Shown here: positions 29,341-37,420 of the stretch, in pieces
Layout: each line of letters opens with the position of its first letter
Position numbering within the stretch: the first letter of the stretch is position 1
DNA from: Paraoerskovia sediminicola
Lineage (GTDB): Bacteria; Actinomycetota; Actinomycetes; Actinomycetales; Cellulomonadaceae
Direction: 5' to 3'
Length of the DNA stretch: 64,000 nt
NCBI RefSeq assembly: GCF_030296575.1
Contig: NZ_AP027729.1
Coordinates: 3,286,001 to 3,350,000 of the forward strand
The notes under the pieces: generated by a model
What the model was told of the DNA's origin: nothing
The model's input: only the letters and a program-made list of their open reading frames with translations
Databases searched by the model: none
Program-made: the position numbers and the translations under genes

Positions 29341-30219
29341 ATGCGTACACGCACCATGAGCTGGATGGCGGTGGCCGCCACCGCGGCCCTCACGCTCTCC
29401 GCCTGCAGCAGCGACGACGGCGACGCAGCCGGCTCCGACGAGCCCGCGGACGTCTCGTCCTCGGACTTCGCCGAAGGCTCGACCATGGCGGAGCTGTCCG
29501 ACGCCGGCGCCATCACGATCGGCACGAAGTTCGACCAGCCGCTCTTCGGCCTCAAGGGACCGGACGGCACCCCCGTCGGGTTCGACGTCGAGATCGGCAA
29601 GATGCTCGCCGCCGAGCTCGGCATCGGCGAGGACGACATCGAGTGGGTCGAGACGGTGTCCGCGAACCGCGAGCCGTTCATCCAGGACGGTCGTGTCGAC
29701 ATCGTCGTCGCGACCTACACGATCAACGACGAGCGCAAAGAGGTCGTCGACTTCGCGGGGCCGTACTACGAGGCCGGTCAGGCCCTGATGGTGCGCGCCG
29801 ACGACAGCGAGATCACCACCCCGGAGGACCTCGCCGGCAAGAAGGTCTGCTCGGTCGACGGCTCGACCCCGGCCGGCAACATCGAGGAGAACTACCCCGA
29901 CGCGGAGCTCGTCACGTTCGCGGCGTACACCGACTGCCTCGACCCGCTGCGCAACGGCCAGGTGGACGCCGTCACGACCGACAACGTCATCCTCGCCGGG
30001 TACGTCTCCGAGAGCCCCGACGACTTCAAGATCGCGGGCGACCAGTTCACGGAGGAGCCCTACGGCATCGGCATGGCCAAGGGCGACGACGACTTCCGCT
30101 CCTGGATCAACGACACCCTCGAGGCGTCCTACGACGACGGCCGCTGGCAGGCCGCGTGGGAGTCGACAGCGGGAGAGGTCCTCGACACGCCGGAGCCCCC
30201 GGCCGTCGACCGCTACTGA
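29341..30219 (+). CDS. gluB: Glutamate-type ABC transporter substrate-binding lipoprotein
   Basis: 292 aa. Lipoprotein signal peptide with lipobox LSAC (Cys22), an acidic Ser/Asp-rich linker, then a family-3 solute-binding fold (ITIGTKFDQPLFG, PVGFDVEIGKMLA, DIVVATYTINDERK). ATG 29341 follows GGAGG at six bases. Anchored outside the membrane, it hands the amino acid to the two permeases encoded downstream. A strong double hairpin separates it from gluC. Confidence 0.94.
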   Translation: MRTRTMSWMAVAATAALTLSACSSDDGDAAGSDEPADVSSSDFAEGSTMAELSDAGAITIGTKFDQPLFGLKGPDGTPVGFDVEIGKMLAAELGIGEDDIEWVETVSANREPFIQDGRVDIVVATYTINDERKEVVDFAGPYYEAGQALMVRADDSEITTPEDLAGKKVCSVDGSTPAGNIEENYPDAELVTFAAYTDCLDPLRNGQVDAVTTDNVILAGYVSESPDDFKIAGDQFTEEPYGIGMAKGDDDFRSWINDTLEASYDDGRWQAAWESTAGEVLDTPEPPAVDRY

Positions 30220-30234
30220 CGCAGACCACGGACA

Positions 30235-30300
30235 GCCGGCCCCGTCGCGGGCCGGCCCGTTGAACCGGGACCGCCCGGCGCGCACGCGCCGGGCGGTCCC
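30235..30300 (+). terminator. Two consecutive hairpins between gluB and gluC
   Basis: First stem GCCGGCCC/GGGCCGGC (30235-30242 with 30249-30256, loop 6). Second stem is a perfect 15-bp pair (30267-30281 with 30286-30300) with a 4-base loop. No T run follows, so rather than full termination this probably stabilises gluA-gluB mRNA or reduces read-through, giving more binding protein than permease. Confidence 0.7.
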
Positions 30301-30318
30301 GCCGACCGAAGGGCCCGC

Positions 30319-30969
30319 ATGGACGCCGTGATCGACGCACTACCCCGGTACTGGTCCGGGTTCACGATGACCCTCTACCTCTGGGTCGTCGCCGGCGTCC
30401 TCTCGCTGATCTTCGGGACCGTGCTCGCCGCGTTCCGGGTGTCACCGCTGAAGTCGTTGCGGGTCGTCGGCACGATCATCGTCGAGGCAGGCCGCAACAC
30501 CCCGCTCACCCTGGTCTTCATCTTCTTCGTGTTCATCCTCCCGGCGGTCGGCGTGATCCTCCCGCTCGGCACGGTGCCCGCGATCATCGCCCTGACCTGC
30601 TACACGTCGGCGTTCGTCTGCGAGGCCGTGCGGTCCGGGATCAACAGCGTCGGCGTCGGCCAGGCCGAGGCCGCCCGCGCGATCGGTCTCGGCAGCGTGC
30701 AGACGCTCACGAACGTGGTGCTCCCCCAGGCCCTGCGCAGCGTGGTGCCGCCGCTCATCAACGTGCTCATCGCGCTAGCGAAGAACACGTCGGTCGCCGC
30801 CGGGTTCACCGTCGTCGAGCTGACCGCGACCGGCCGCTCGCTCGCCCGCGACAACCCCGCCGACGTCATCTGGATGCTCGCGGGCGTCGCCTTCTTCTAC
30901 CTGCTCATCACGATCCCTGCGGGGATCCTCGCCGGATACGTCGAGCGAAAGGTGGTGTTCGCGCGATGA
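30319..30969 (+). CDS. gluC: Glutamate-type ABC transporter permease
   Basis: 216 aa with five predicted membrane helices. The permease EAA-type loop is visible as GINSVGVGQAEAARAIGLG. Together with GluD it should form the membrane channel energised by GluA. ATG 30319 is the first good start after the double hairpin. The end overlaps gluD by ATGA. Confidence 0.92.
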   Translation: MDAVIDALPRYWSGFTMTLYLWVVAGVLSLIFGTVLAAFRVSPLKSLRVVGTIIVEAGRNTPLTLVFIFFVFILPAVGVILPLGTVPAIIALTCYTSAFVCEAVRSGINSVGVGQAEAARAIGLGSVQTLTNVVLPQALRSVVPPLINVLIALAKNTSVAAGFTVVELTATGRSLARDNPADVIWMLAGVAFFYLLITIPAGILAGYVERKVVFAR

Positions 30970-31847
30970 GCCGCAAGAACGAGAGCAGCGTCCTCTACGA
31001 CGCTCCTGGACCCAAGACGCTGCGCAACGAGCGCATCGTGTCGATCGTCTTCCTCACGCTGCTCGCCGCAGGAGCCGTCTGGCTCGTGCTGTGGATGATC
31101 GACCTCGGCCTCTTCGACGACCGGTGGGCGGTCTTCACCGACCCGCCCAAGGGTCAGTCGGCGGAGGTCGTGTGGACAGCGCTCGGCAAGGGCCTCCTGA
31201 CCACCCTCAAGGCCGCCGCGATCGCCGCGCCGCTCGCGCTCGCCCTCGCGTTCGTCCTGGCCACGCTGCGGACGTCGCGGCTGAAGGTGGTCAGCGGTCC
31301 CGCGGTCGCGGTCATCGAGTTCCTCCGCGGCATGCCCGTGCTGCTCATGATGTTCTTCGGGCTCCTCGCGCTGGGGCTGCCGGCGCTCTGGGCCGTCGTG
31401 TTCGGGCTCGCGCTCTACAACGCGGCGATCGTCGCCGAGATCCTCCGAGCCGGGCTCGTCGCGCTCCCCCGCGGACAGTTCGAGGCCGGCACCGCGATCG
31501 GCCTCACCAAGTGGCAGACGCTGCGGATGATCCAGCTCCCGCAGGTGATCCGGCTCATGCTCCCGAGCTTGATCAGCCAGTTCGTCGTGCTCCTCAAGGA
31601 CTCCTCGCTCGGCTTCATCGTCGGCTACGAAGAGCTCCTGCGGACGATGCAGCTCAACTACAGCTTCTTCGGGGACCAGTACCGGTTCCCGCTCTTCATC
31701 GTCGTCCTCGCCATCTACCTGGCGGTCAACATCACGCTCTCGCGGATCGCGGTGATCGTCGAGCGACGGCTCTCGAGCAAGGGCGGCGGGGCGACTCAGC
31801 TCAAGGACGCGGGCGACGGCCCCGAGGTGCCGGTGCAGAAGCCCTGA
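30966..31847 (+). CDS. gluD: Glutamate-type ABC transporter permease
   Basis: 293 aa. A cytoplasmic N-terminus of about 20 residues, five or six membrane helices, the EAA-type loop (RAGLVALPRGQFEAGTAIGLT) and a Gly/Asp-rich cytoplasmic tail of about 30 residues. ATG 30966 overlaps the gluC stop (ATGA), so translation is coupled. It ends 13 bases from the convergent recX gene. Confidence 0.92.
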   Translation: MSRKNESSVLYDAPGPKTLRNERIVSIVFLTLLAAGAVWLVLWMIDLGLFDDRWAVFTDPPKGQSAEVVWTALGKGLLTTLKAAAIAAPLALALAFVLATLRTSRLKVVSGPAVAVIEFLRGMPVLLMMFFGLLALGLPALWAVVFGLALYNAAIVAEILRAGLVALPRGQFEAGTAIGLTKWQTLRMIQLPQVIRLMLPSLISQFVVLLKDSSLGFIVGYEELLRTMQLNYSFFGDQYRFPLFIVVLAIYLAVNITLSRIAVIVERRLSSKGGGATQLKDAGDGPEVPVQKP

Positions 31848-31860
31848 CCGGGCCTGGGGA

Positions 31861-32448
31861 TCATCGTGCGGTCGGGTCCACGTCCGCCGAGTTCATGTCC
31901 GCCGAGTCCATTTCCGTCGAGTCCACGTCCACCGGGTCGACCTCGGCGGGCTCCGCGTCGAGCTCGGCGCGCACGAGGTCGAAGGCCAGGCTGGGCCCGT
32001 ACCCCTTGCGCGCCACGGCCGCGACCGTCCGTCGGACACGCACGTCCCGATCGAGACCGCGGGACCGGGCGAGCTTCTTCCGGACGAGCTCGCGTGCAGC
32101 GTCGACCTCGTCCGCGTCGTCGACCTGCGCCAGCGCCGCCTCGGCCGTCTCGGTGTCGATGCCTTTTCGCCGCAGCTCGGCCGCGAGCGCGCGCCGCGAG
32201 AGACCCCGCTCGGCATGCCTGGTCCTGACGAGCATGTCGGCGAAAGCGCGATCGTCGACGAGCCCGACCTCAGTGAGGCGGTCCAGCAGCGGGTCGACGA
32301 CGTCCTGCGGGTAGCCCTTGCGCGCCAGCGCGTCCGCGAGCTGCCCGCGGCTGCGTGGCGCGGCCGTCAGCGACCTGAGCACGTACTCGCGTGCGAGCTC
32401 GGTCGCCTCGTCCCGGCTGAGCTCCCCGGCCTCGAGCCTCTCGCCCAC
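31861..32448 (-). CDS. recX: RecA regulator RecX with repetitive acidic tail
   Basis: 195 aa. Three-helix RecX repeats (ELAREYVLRSLTAAPRSRGQL, GLVDDRAFADMLVRTRHAERG, GYGPSLAFDLVRAEL). The last 25 residues are an acidic Asp/Ser/Val tail coded by a 15-bp tandem repeat. GTG 32448 is the only good start before the recA stop; it lies 62 bases after that stop, without a strong ribosome-binding site. RecX binds RecA filaments and modulates their activity. Confidence 0.93.
   Translation of the reverse strand: MGERLEAGELSRDEATELAREYVLRSLTAAPRSRGQLADALARKGYPQDVVDPLLDRLTEVGLVDDRAFADMLVRTRHAERGLSRRALAAELRRKGIDTETAEAALAQVDDADEVDAARELVRKKLARSRGLDRDVRVRRTVAAVARKGYGPSLAFDLVRAELDAEPAEVDPVDVDSTEMDSADMNSADVDPTAR
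31877..31951. repeat. 15-bp tandem repeat inside recX
   Basis: Five degenerate 15-bp units (31877-31891, 31892-31906, 31907-31921, 31922-31936, 31937-31951) of the form TCCACGTCCGCCGAG. Being a multiple of three, changes in copy number would keep the frame and only lengthen or shorten the acidic RecX tail. Confidence 0.75.
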
Positions 32449-32510
32449 GCCAGGACGCGGTGCACGACGCCGGCGTCCCCCGCCGGACTCTCCTGCCTCT
32501 TCCTCCGAGA

Positions 32511-33638
32511 TCAGAAGTCGACCTTCGCGGGCTTGGCCTGGCGTCCCTTCGCGCGGTTCGCCGCCGACGGGGCCACGGACGGTGCGACTGCCGGCACCGG
32601 CTCAGGGCCGGGCACGGTCCCGTCGGCAGGGGCGTCGAGCTTCGCGCCGATCCCGAGCTTCTCCTTGATGCGCTTCTCGAGCTCGTTGGCGAGGTCGGGG
32701 TTGTCGCGAAGGAACGCCCGCGAGTTCTCCTTGCCCTGGCCGAGCTGGTCGCCGCCGTAGGTGAACCACGAACCCGACTTGCGCACGAACCCGTGCTCGA
32801 CCCCCATGTCGATCAGGCCACCCTCGCGGGAGATGCCGACGCCGTAGAGGATGTCGAACTCCGCCTGCTTGAAGGGCGGGGCCATCTTGTTCTTGACGAT
32901 CTTGACGCGCGTACGGTTGCCGACCGCGTCCGTGCCCTCCTTGAGGGTCTCGATCCGTCGGATGTCCATGCGCACGGACGCGTAGAACTTCAGCGCCTTG
33001 CCACCGGTCGTGGTCTCCGGCGAACCGAAGAAGACGCCGATCTTCTCGCGGAGCTGGTTGATGAAGATCGCGGTCGTCCCCGACGCGCTGAGCGCGCCCG
33101 TGATCTTGCGGAGCGCCTGCGACATGAGCCGAGCCTGCAGACCGACGTGGCTGTCACCCATCTCGCCCTCGATCTCGGCCTTCGGCACCAGCGCGGCGAC
33201 CGAGTCGATGACGACGATGTCGAGGGCGCCGGAACGGATCAGCATGTCCATGATCTCGAGCGCCTGCTCGCCCGTGTCGGGCTGGGAGACGAGCAGGGCG
33301 TCCGTGTCGACACCGAGCTTCTTGGCGTAGTCGGGGTCGAGCGCGTGCTCCGCGTCGATGAACGCGGCGATGCCACCGGCGCGCTGGGCGCTCGCCACGG
33401 CGTGGAGGGCGACCGTGGTCTTACCGCTCGACTCGGGGCCGTAGACCTCCACGACCCTGCCGCGCGGCAGACCTCCGATGCCCAGCGCCACGTCCAGCGC
33501 GATCGAGCCGGTGGGGATCACGTCGACCGGTGCGCGGCCCTCGTCGCCGAGCCGCATCACCGAGCCCTTGCCGAAGTTGCGGTCGATCTGAGCGAGCGCT
33601 GCTTCGAGCGCCTTCTCGCGGTCTGCGGGTGCAGGCAT
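32511..33638 (-). CDS. recA: Recombinase RecA
   Basis: 375 aa. Walker [10 protein letters not shown], Walker [16 protein letters not shown]-binding loops and a Pro/Ala/Lys-rich tail ending KVDF. No intein. ATG 33638 gives the usual actinobacterial N-terminus [10 protein letters not shown]; an in-frame extension to 33683 is unlikely. It catalyses strand exchange and triggers LexA self-cleavage. The promoter region has an SOS box. Followed by recX on the same strand. Confidence 0.98.
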   Translation of the reverse strand: MPAPADREKALEAALAQIDRNFGKGSVMRLGDEGRAPVDVIPTGSIALDVALGIGGLPRGRVVEVYGPESSGKTTVALHAVASAQRAGGIAAFIDAEHALDPDYAKKLGVDTDALLVSQPDTGEQALEIMDMLIRSGALDIVVIDSVAALVPKAEIEGEMGDSHVGLQARLMSQALRKITGALSASGTTAIFINQLREKIGVFFGSPETTTGGKALKFYASVRMDIRRIETLKEGTDAVGNRTRVKIVKNKMAPPFKQAEFDILYGVGISREGGLIDMGVEHGFVRKSGSWFTYGGDQLGQGKENSRAFLRDNPDLANELEKRIKEKLGIGAKLDAPADGTVPGPEPVPAVAPSVAPSAANRAKGRQAKPAKVDF

Positions 33639-33797
33639 GTCGGTCACCTTCGTCTCGAGCCCGGTACGGGCTGTCGTCGTCACGTCGTACGGTCGTGAAC
33701 GTCTGTGTCGTGGTCGACGGTAGGCCTGGCCACCGACACGGTGGTCCTGGACGTCACGTCCTGTGGGCGGCTGGCGTCTCCTGCGAGCCTGAGGACG

Positions 33798-33820
33798 ACT
33801 CTACCCGAACAGGTGTTCGA
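33798..33820 (-). promoter_or_regulatory. recA SOS box and -10 element
   Basis: On the minus strand TCGAACACCTGTTCGG (33820-33805, one mismatch to the SOS consensus) is followed directly by TAGAGT (33803-33798), a reasonable -10. LexA binding would cover the promoter. The predicted leader to ATG 33638 is about 150 bases. Confidence 0.75.
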
Positions 33821-33878
33821 CGACGTCCGTCGCGTCGGCGTGTCGCGGAGCGCTCCCGGCCCGGCCCGAGGACACCGC

Positions 33879-34660
33879 TCACGGTACGTCCCACGAACCA
33901 CCGACCGGGAGGACGACAGGCCTGCAGCCGGCAGCGTGCTCCGCCACCGCGACACCGAACGCCAGTCCCGCCACGTCCATCCAGCCCGGCGGCAGGTGAC
34001 GCCCGCCCGGGACGTGCAACGTCCCCCAGTGCACCGGGACAGCGGCACGCACCGACGCGTCGGCGCACACCTGCGCGGCCTCGCGCGGCCCCATGTGACC
34101 TCCCGAGAGGCGCGGTCCCCACCCGGACACCGGGACGAGAGCCACGTCGACGGGCGCGCCCGCCAGCGACGGCGTCCGTCCGATCCCGTCGTAGACCTCG
34201 GTGTCGCCCAGAGCCCACACGACCGTCGTCCGGTCCTCCTCGACCACCTTCACCAGGTGACCGTTCGCTGCACCCGGACGGTGCGGCATCGGCCGGTCAC
34301 CGTGCACCGCGGGCGTCAGACGCACGGACACGCCAGCGGAGACCTCGAACCACTCGTCGGGTCCCAGACCCACGGCCCGCACCCCTCGACGCTCCAGCCA
34401 CCGCGCGTTCTCGGGCGCCGTGACCACCGGCACCCCCGGCAGCATCCGCAGCGACCGCAGCTCCGCGTGGTCGTGGTGCAGGTGCGAGAGCAGGACGGCG
34501 TCGGCTCCCTCCCAGACCGGTCCCGGCCGGGGCCCCGCCGCCGCAGCACCCCCGCATGACGACGCAGCAGAGGGTCCGTCAGGATCTTCGTGCTCGCGTC
34601 ACCGACACGGGCGTCGACGACGACCGTCGAGTGGCCGAGCCAGGTGACGGAGACCGTCAC
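33879..34660 (-). CDS. UlaG-like metallo-beta-lactamase-fold hydrolase (frame broken once)
   Basis: About 260 aa after correction. The N-terminus TVSVTWLGHSTVVVD, the metal motif HLHHDHAELRSL and later GDTEVYDGI and VPVHWGTL match the UlaG/RomA-type lactonase branch of the fold. The frame changes at GGGG (34529-34532); one added base restores RPGPVWEGADAVLLSHLHHDH. GTG 34660 overlaps the stop of the upstream phosphodiesterase gene (GTGA), so both are co-translated. The substrate is unknown. Confidence 0.82.
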
Positions 34661-36957
34661 GGACGCAGCCCGAGCTCGCGGGACCACGCGACGAGCCGCT
34701 CGTGCACGGCCTCCGCGCCGACGAGCATCGGCGTCCCGTCCACGACCTCGCGCAGCGCCGGGTCGACGTCGAGCGCCGCGGGCCGGATCAGGAGCGCCTC
34801 CCCCTGCGCGCCCCCGAGCCCGCCGTGAGACCCCACGAGACCCTCGAACGCGTGCACCAGCCCGGCATCGTCCACACGAGACACGAGCAGGAGGTCACCC
34901 GTGCTCGGCATCGTCGCCGCGCGCAGCAGGTCAGCGGCCGCGCGGCTCCCGTACCGCGCGAGCGGGTCCTGCCCGTCCACCCGGCCCGAGACCAGGTCGC
35001 GCCTGCCGTGCGGACCGTGCGCGACGACGTCCGGCACCTCGCTGCCCGTGTCGACGAGCCGCGGAGGCTCGAGGCACACCACCACCCCGACCGTCGGGTT
35101 GGCCAGGAGCCCGTCGATGAGCCGCGGCCACCGCGACCTGATCTCGTCACCGCGGAGCCTGCCCTTCGAGCGTGGGAACCAGACGAGACCCAGGTTGCCC
35201 GAACCGACCACGGCGACCTCGGGCAGGTCGCCGTCGCGCGCAACCGAGGCGCGCTCGACCGCGCCGTCGGCGGGCACGGAGTCCCGTGCGTCGCCGCGAC
35301 CTGGCCCCGCCGTCCGATCTGCCCCCGTCCGACCCGACCCGGGACCGACGCGCACGCGGGCGGCGCCGTCGGAGAACGCGTTGACGGCGGTGTTGACCGC
35401 ACCCCAGTCCTCGTCGTCCGCGGCGGACTCGCTGCGGACCGCCGCGCCGTCGTCCTGCATGAGTCTCTCGACCTCCGCGCCGAAGCTGCGCCCGCAGATC
35501 TCCTCGAACGTCTCGCCGAGCGACTGGCCGTGGTCCGACAGCACCACGACCTCGTAGTCGCGCGGGGCGACGTCGACGACCCGGGACAGCAGCCCGACGA
35601 CCCGGTCGAGCCCCTCGAGCGCCCGCAACGCCTCAGGGCGCAGGGGGCCGGCATGGTGCGCGATCTCGTCGTAGTCGACGAGATCGACGAAGATCACCGG
35701 GTCGCCGTCGACGATCCTCCCCGCGACCAACGAGACGTTGAGGTCACGGAGCACCACGTTCGAGACGCCCCGGAGCACCGGGAACCACCCGAGCCGCCTC
35801 ACCCTGGGCCGCACGCCCCGTCGCGCCTGCTGCCACCCCTGGTAGAGCTCCTTGAGGATCTCGCCGACCGTGCCGACGAGCGCCCGGGAGAGCACGAACG
35901 GACTCGAGAAGAAATGGACGAACAGCGCGCCCGGCCCCAGTCCGTCGCGACCCGCCGCACGGCTCATCACCAGGAGGTTCGTCGCGGCGTCGCCGGAGAA
36001 CATGGTCGAGATCGCCGCCCCGCCGTGGGCGAGGAGCCCGCCCCCGTCCGAGAGGAGCGCCTCCACCCGGGCGGCGTCGGCAGGACGGTTCGTCACCACG
36101 AGCCGCCCCGTGTCGCGGTCCCACCAGCGGAAGGCCGGGACTGCGTCGCTCCGCCCGTGCAGCAGGCCCGCCTGGCTCGCCGGCGTGGTGCAGGGCACCC
36201 GCGCCCACCACGACTCCACCACGTGGCTGCCGTCACGGACCCACGCGGTGAGGTTCGGGGCGAGCCCCGCCTGGACCGCATGGTCGAACGCCGGGCGGGA
36301 GACGCCGTCGAGCTGCACGACGAGCAGACCGCGCGGACGCGCCTCCGGGGCGTCCGGCGTGCTCGCTGCGGCGGGACCGGCCTCGCGGACGTCGCCGTCG
36401 TGGACGTCGCCGTCGTGGTCGTCGGTGGCGGTGTCGCCGGCGCTGGCGGTGTCGCCGGCGCTGGCGGTGTCGCCGGCGCTGGACCCAGTGTGCGCGGTTC
36501 CGGTGTCGTCCTCACGACGCTCGACCGCCCGACGGCGCCGCCGCGCCCGCCGGAGCAGGTCGGCGACCACGTACTCCTGGTCACCGGCTCCCACGAGCCA
36601 CTGCCCGGTCGTCATGACGACCGATGCCACGAGCAGGACGAGCACCGCTCCCCACGGACCGCCCGCGTCGATCCCCGGCAGCAGCAGGAGCGCGGCCGCC
36701 GCGACCAGCAGCTGGAGGACGATGCCGAGCCCGATCGCGACGACGGCGCCGGTGCGCCGGGCGACCGCGCGCAGCGGCGGCCGGACGAGCCAGTCCCCGA
36801 GCGCGACGACGGCGGCAGCGGCGAGGACCCATCCCGCGCTGCTCGACCCGGCGCCGGGGACGATCCAGAGGGCGAGCGCGAGACCGAGCGCGGTCGCGAC
36901 GAGCGACCAGGCCGCACCGCTCAGGTCCTGCGACGACGGGGCGGCCGGACGGGTCAT
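34657..36957 (-). CDS. Membrane protein: holin-like helices fused to a type I phosphodiesterase domain
   Basis: 766 aa. Four N-terminal membrane helices (about residues 10-130) resemble the actinobacterial phage-holin/4TM family. Then comes a charged linker with an 18-bp coding repeat, and a large alkaline-phosphatase-superfamily domain: LLVVQLDGVSRPAFDHA with the nucleophile Thr likely in PCTTPASQAG, DYDEIAHHAGP and VVLSDHGQS as metal-binding segments. This fusion is common in actinobacterial genomes but has no known substrate. The domain probably faces the cytoplasm or the outside depending on helix count, which I cannot settle. Coupled to the hydrolase gene downstream. Confidence 0.82.
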   Translation of the reverse strand: MTRPAAPSSQDLSGAAWSLVATALGLALALWIVPGAGSSSAGWVLAAAAVVALGDWLVRPPLRAVARRTGAVVAIGLGIVLQLLVAAAALLLLPGIDAGGPWGAVLVLLVASVVMTTGQWLVGAGDQEYVVADLLRRARRRRRAVERREDDTGTAHTGSSAGDTASAGDTASAGDTATDDHDGDVHDGDVREAGPAAASTPDAPEARPRGLLVVQLDGVSRPAFDHAVQAGLAPNLTAWVRDGSHVVESWWARVPCTTPASQAGLLHGRSDAVPAFRWWDRDTGRLVVTNRPADAARVEALLSDGGGLLAHGGAAISTMFSGDAATNLLVMSRAAGRDGLGPGALFVHFFSSPFVLSRALVGTVGEILKELYQGWQQARRGVRPRVRRLGWFPVLRGVSNVVLRDLNVSLVAGRIVDGDPVIFVDLVDYDEIAHHAGPLRPEALRALEGLDRVVGLLSRVVDVAPRDYEVVVLSDHGQSLGETFEEICGRSFGAEVERLMQDDGAAVRSESAADDEDWGAVNTAVNAFSDGAARVRVGPGSGRTGADRTAGPGRGDARDSVPADGAVERASVARDGDLPEVAVVGSGNLGLVWFPRSKGRLRGDEIRSRWPRLIDGLLANPTVGVVVCLEPPRLVDTGSEVPDVVAHGPHGRRDLVSGRVDGQDPLARYGSRAAADLLRAATMPSTGDLLLVSRVDDAGLVHAFEGLVGSHGGLGGAQGEALLIRPAALDVDPALREVVDGTPMLVGAEAVHERLVAWSRELGLRP
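36427..36480. repeat. 18-bp perfect tandem repeat in a coding linker
   Basis: Three identical 18-bp units (36427-36444, 36445-36462, 36463-36480) code Ala-Gly-Asp-Thr-Ala-Ser repeats in the linker between the membrane part and the phosphodiesterase domain. Slippage would change linker length in frame. Confidence 0.8.
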
Positions 36958-36961
36958 GCCG

Positions 36962-37210
36962 TCATGATGCCGTAGCCCCGGGCTGCGGCGGGGCAGGCCG
37001 ACGATGGTCGTGTCCCCAGCGCTGCGCCTCGGGGATCTCCATGGCGTCGCACAGCGCGTGCCAGACCTCTCGCGGTTCCACACCGTCCTCGATCGCCTGG
37101 GCAGCCGTACGGCTGTCTAGCCCACCGAGGGTCTGGTCGCCCGCGAGGACGCGCCCGTAGGACGCGCCGAAGACCTCGTCGACCAGCTGCCAGAACTCCC
37201 GATAGCGCAC
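36962..37210 (-). CDS. DUF3046 protein
   Basis: 82 aa, small and soluble, with the family segment REFWQLVDEVFGASYGRVLAGDQTL at the N-terminus and DGVEPREVWHALCDAMEIPE in the second half. The function is unknown. In mycobacteria the family member (Rv2738c) lies directly next to recA; here two genes are inserted between them. GTG 37210 is the start. Confidence 0.88.
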   Translation of the reverse strand: MRYREFWQLVDEVFGASYGRVLAGDQTLGGLDSRTAAQAIEDGVEPREVWHALCDAMEIPEAQRWGHDHRRPAPPQPGATAS

Positions 37211-37231
37211 GTCACCACTGTGTCACGTCGG

Positions 37232-37283
37232 GACGGACGAGCACGACGGACGAGCACGACGGACGAGCAGGACGGACGAGCAC
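37232..37283. repeat. 13-bp tandem repeat upstream of lhr
   Basis: Four units of GACGGACGAGCAC (37232-37244, 37245-37257, 37258-37270, 37271-37283), with one change in unit three. It lies in the 210-base divergent gap between DUF3046 and lhr. Noncoding, origin by slippage. Confidence 0.85.
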
Positions 37284-37420
37284 AGCGACCGCCGGACGCC
37301 CCGCGATCGCGGCCCGCACCACGCCCGCGCAGGACGCCCCGCCGGGCCCCACGACGCGCCACGACGCGCCACGTCGAGGACGACCGCGCGTGCGTCGGTG
37401 GCTCCTGCGACGATGCCGTC

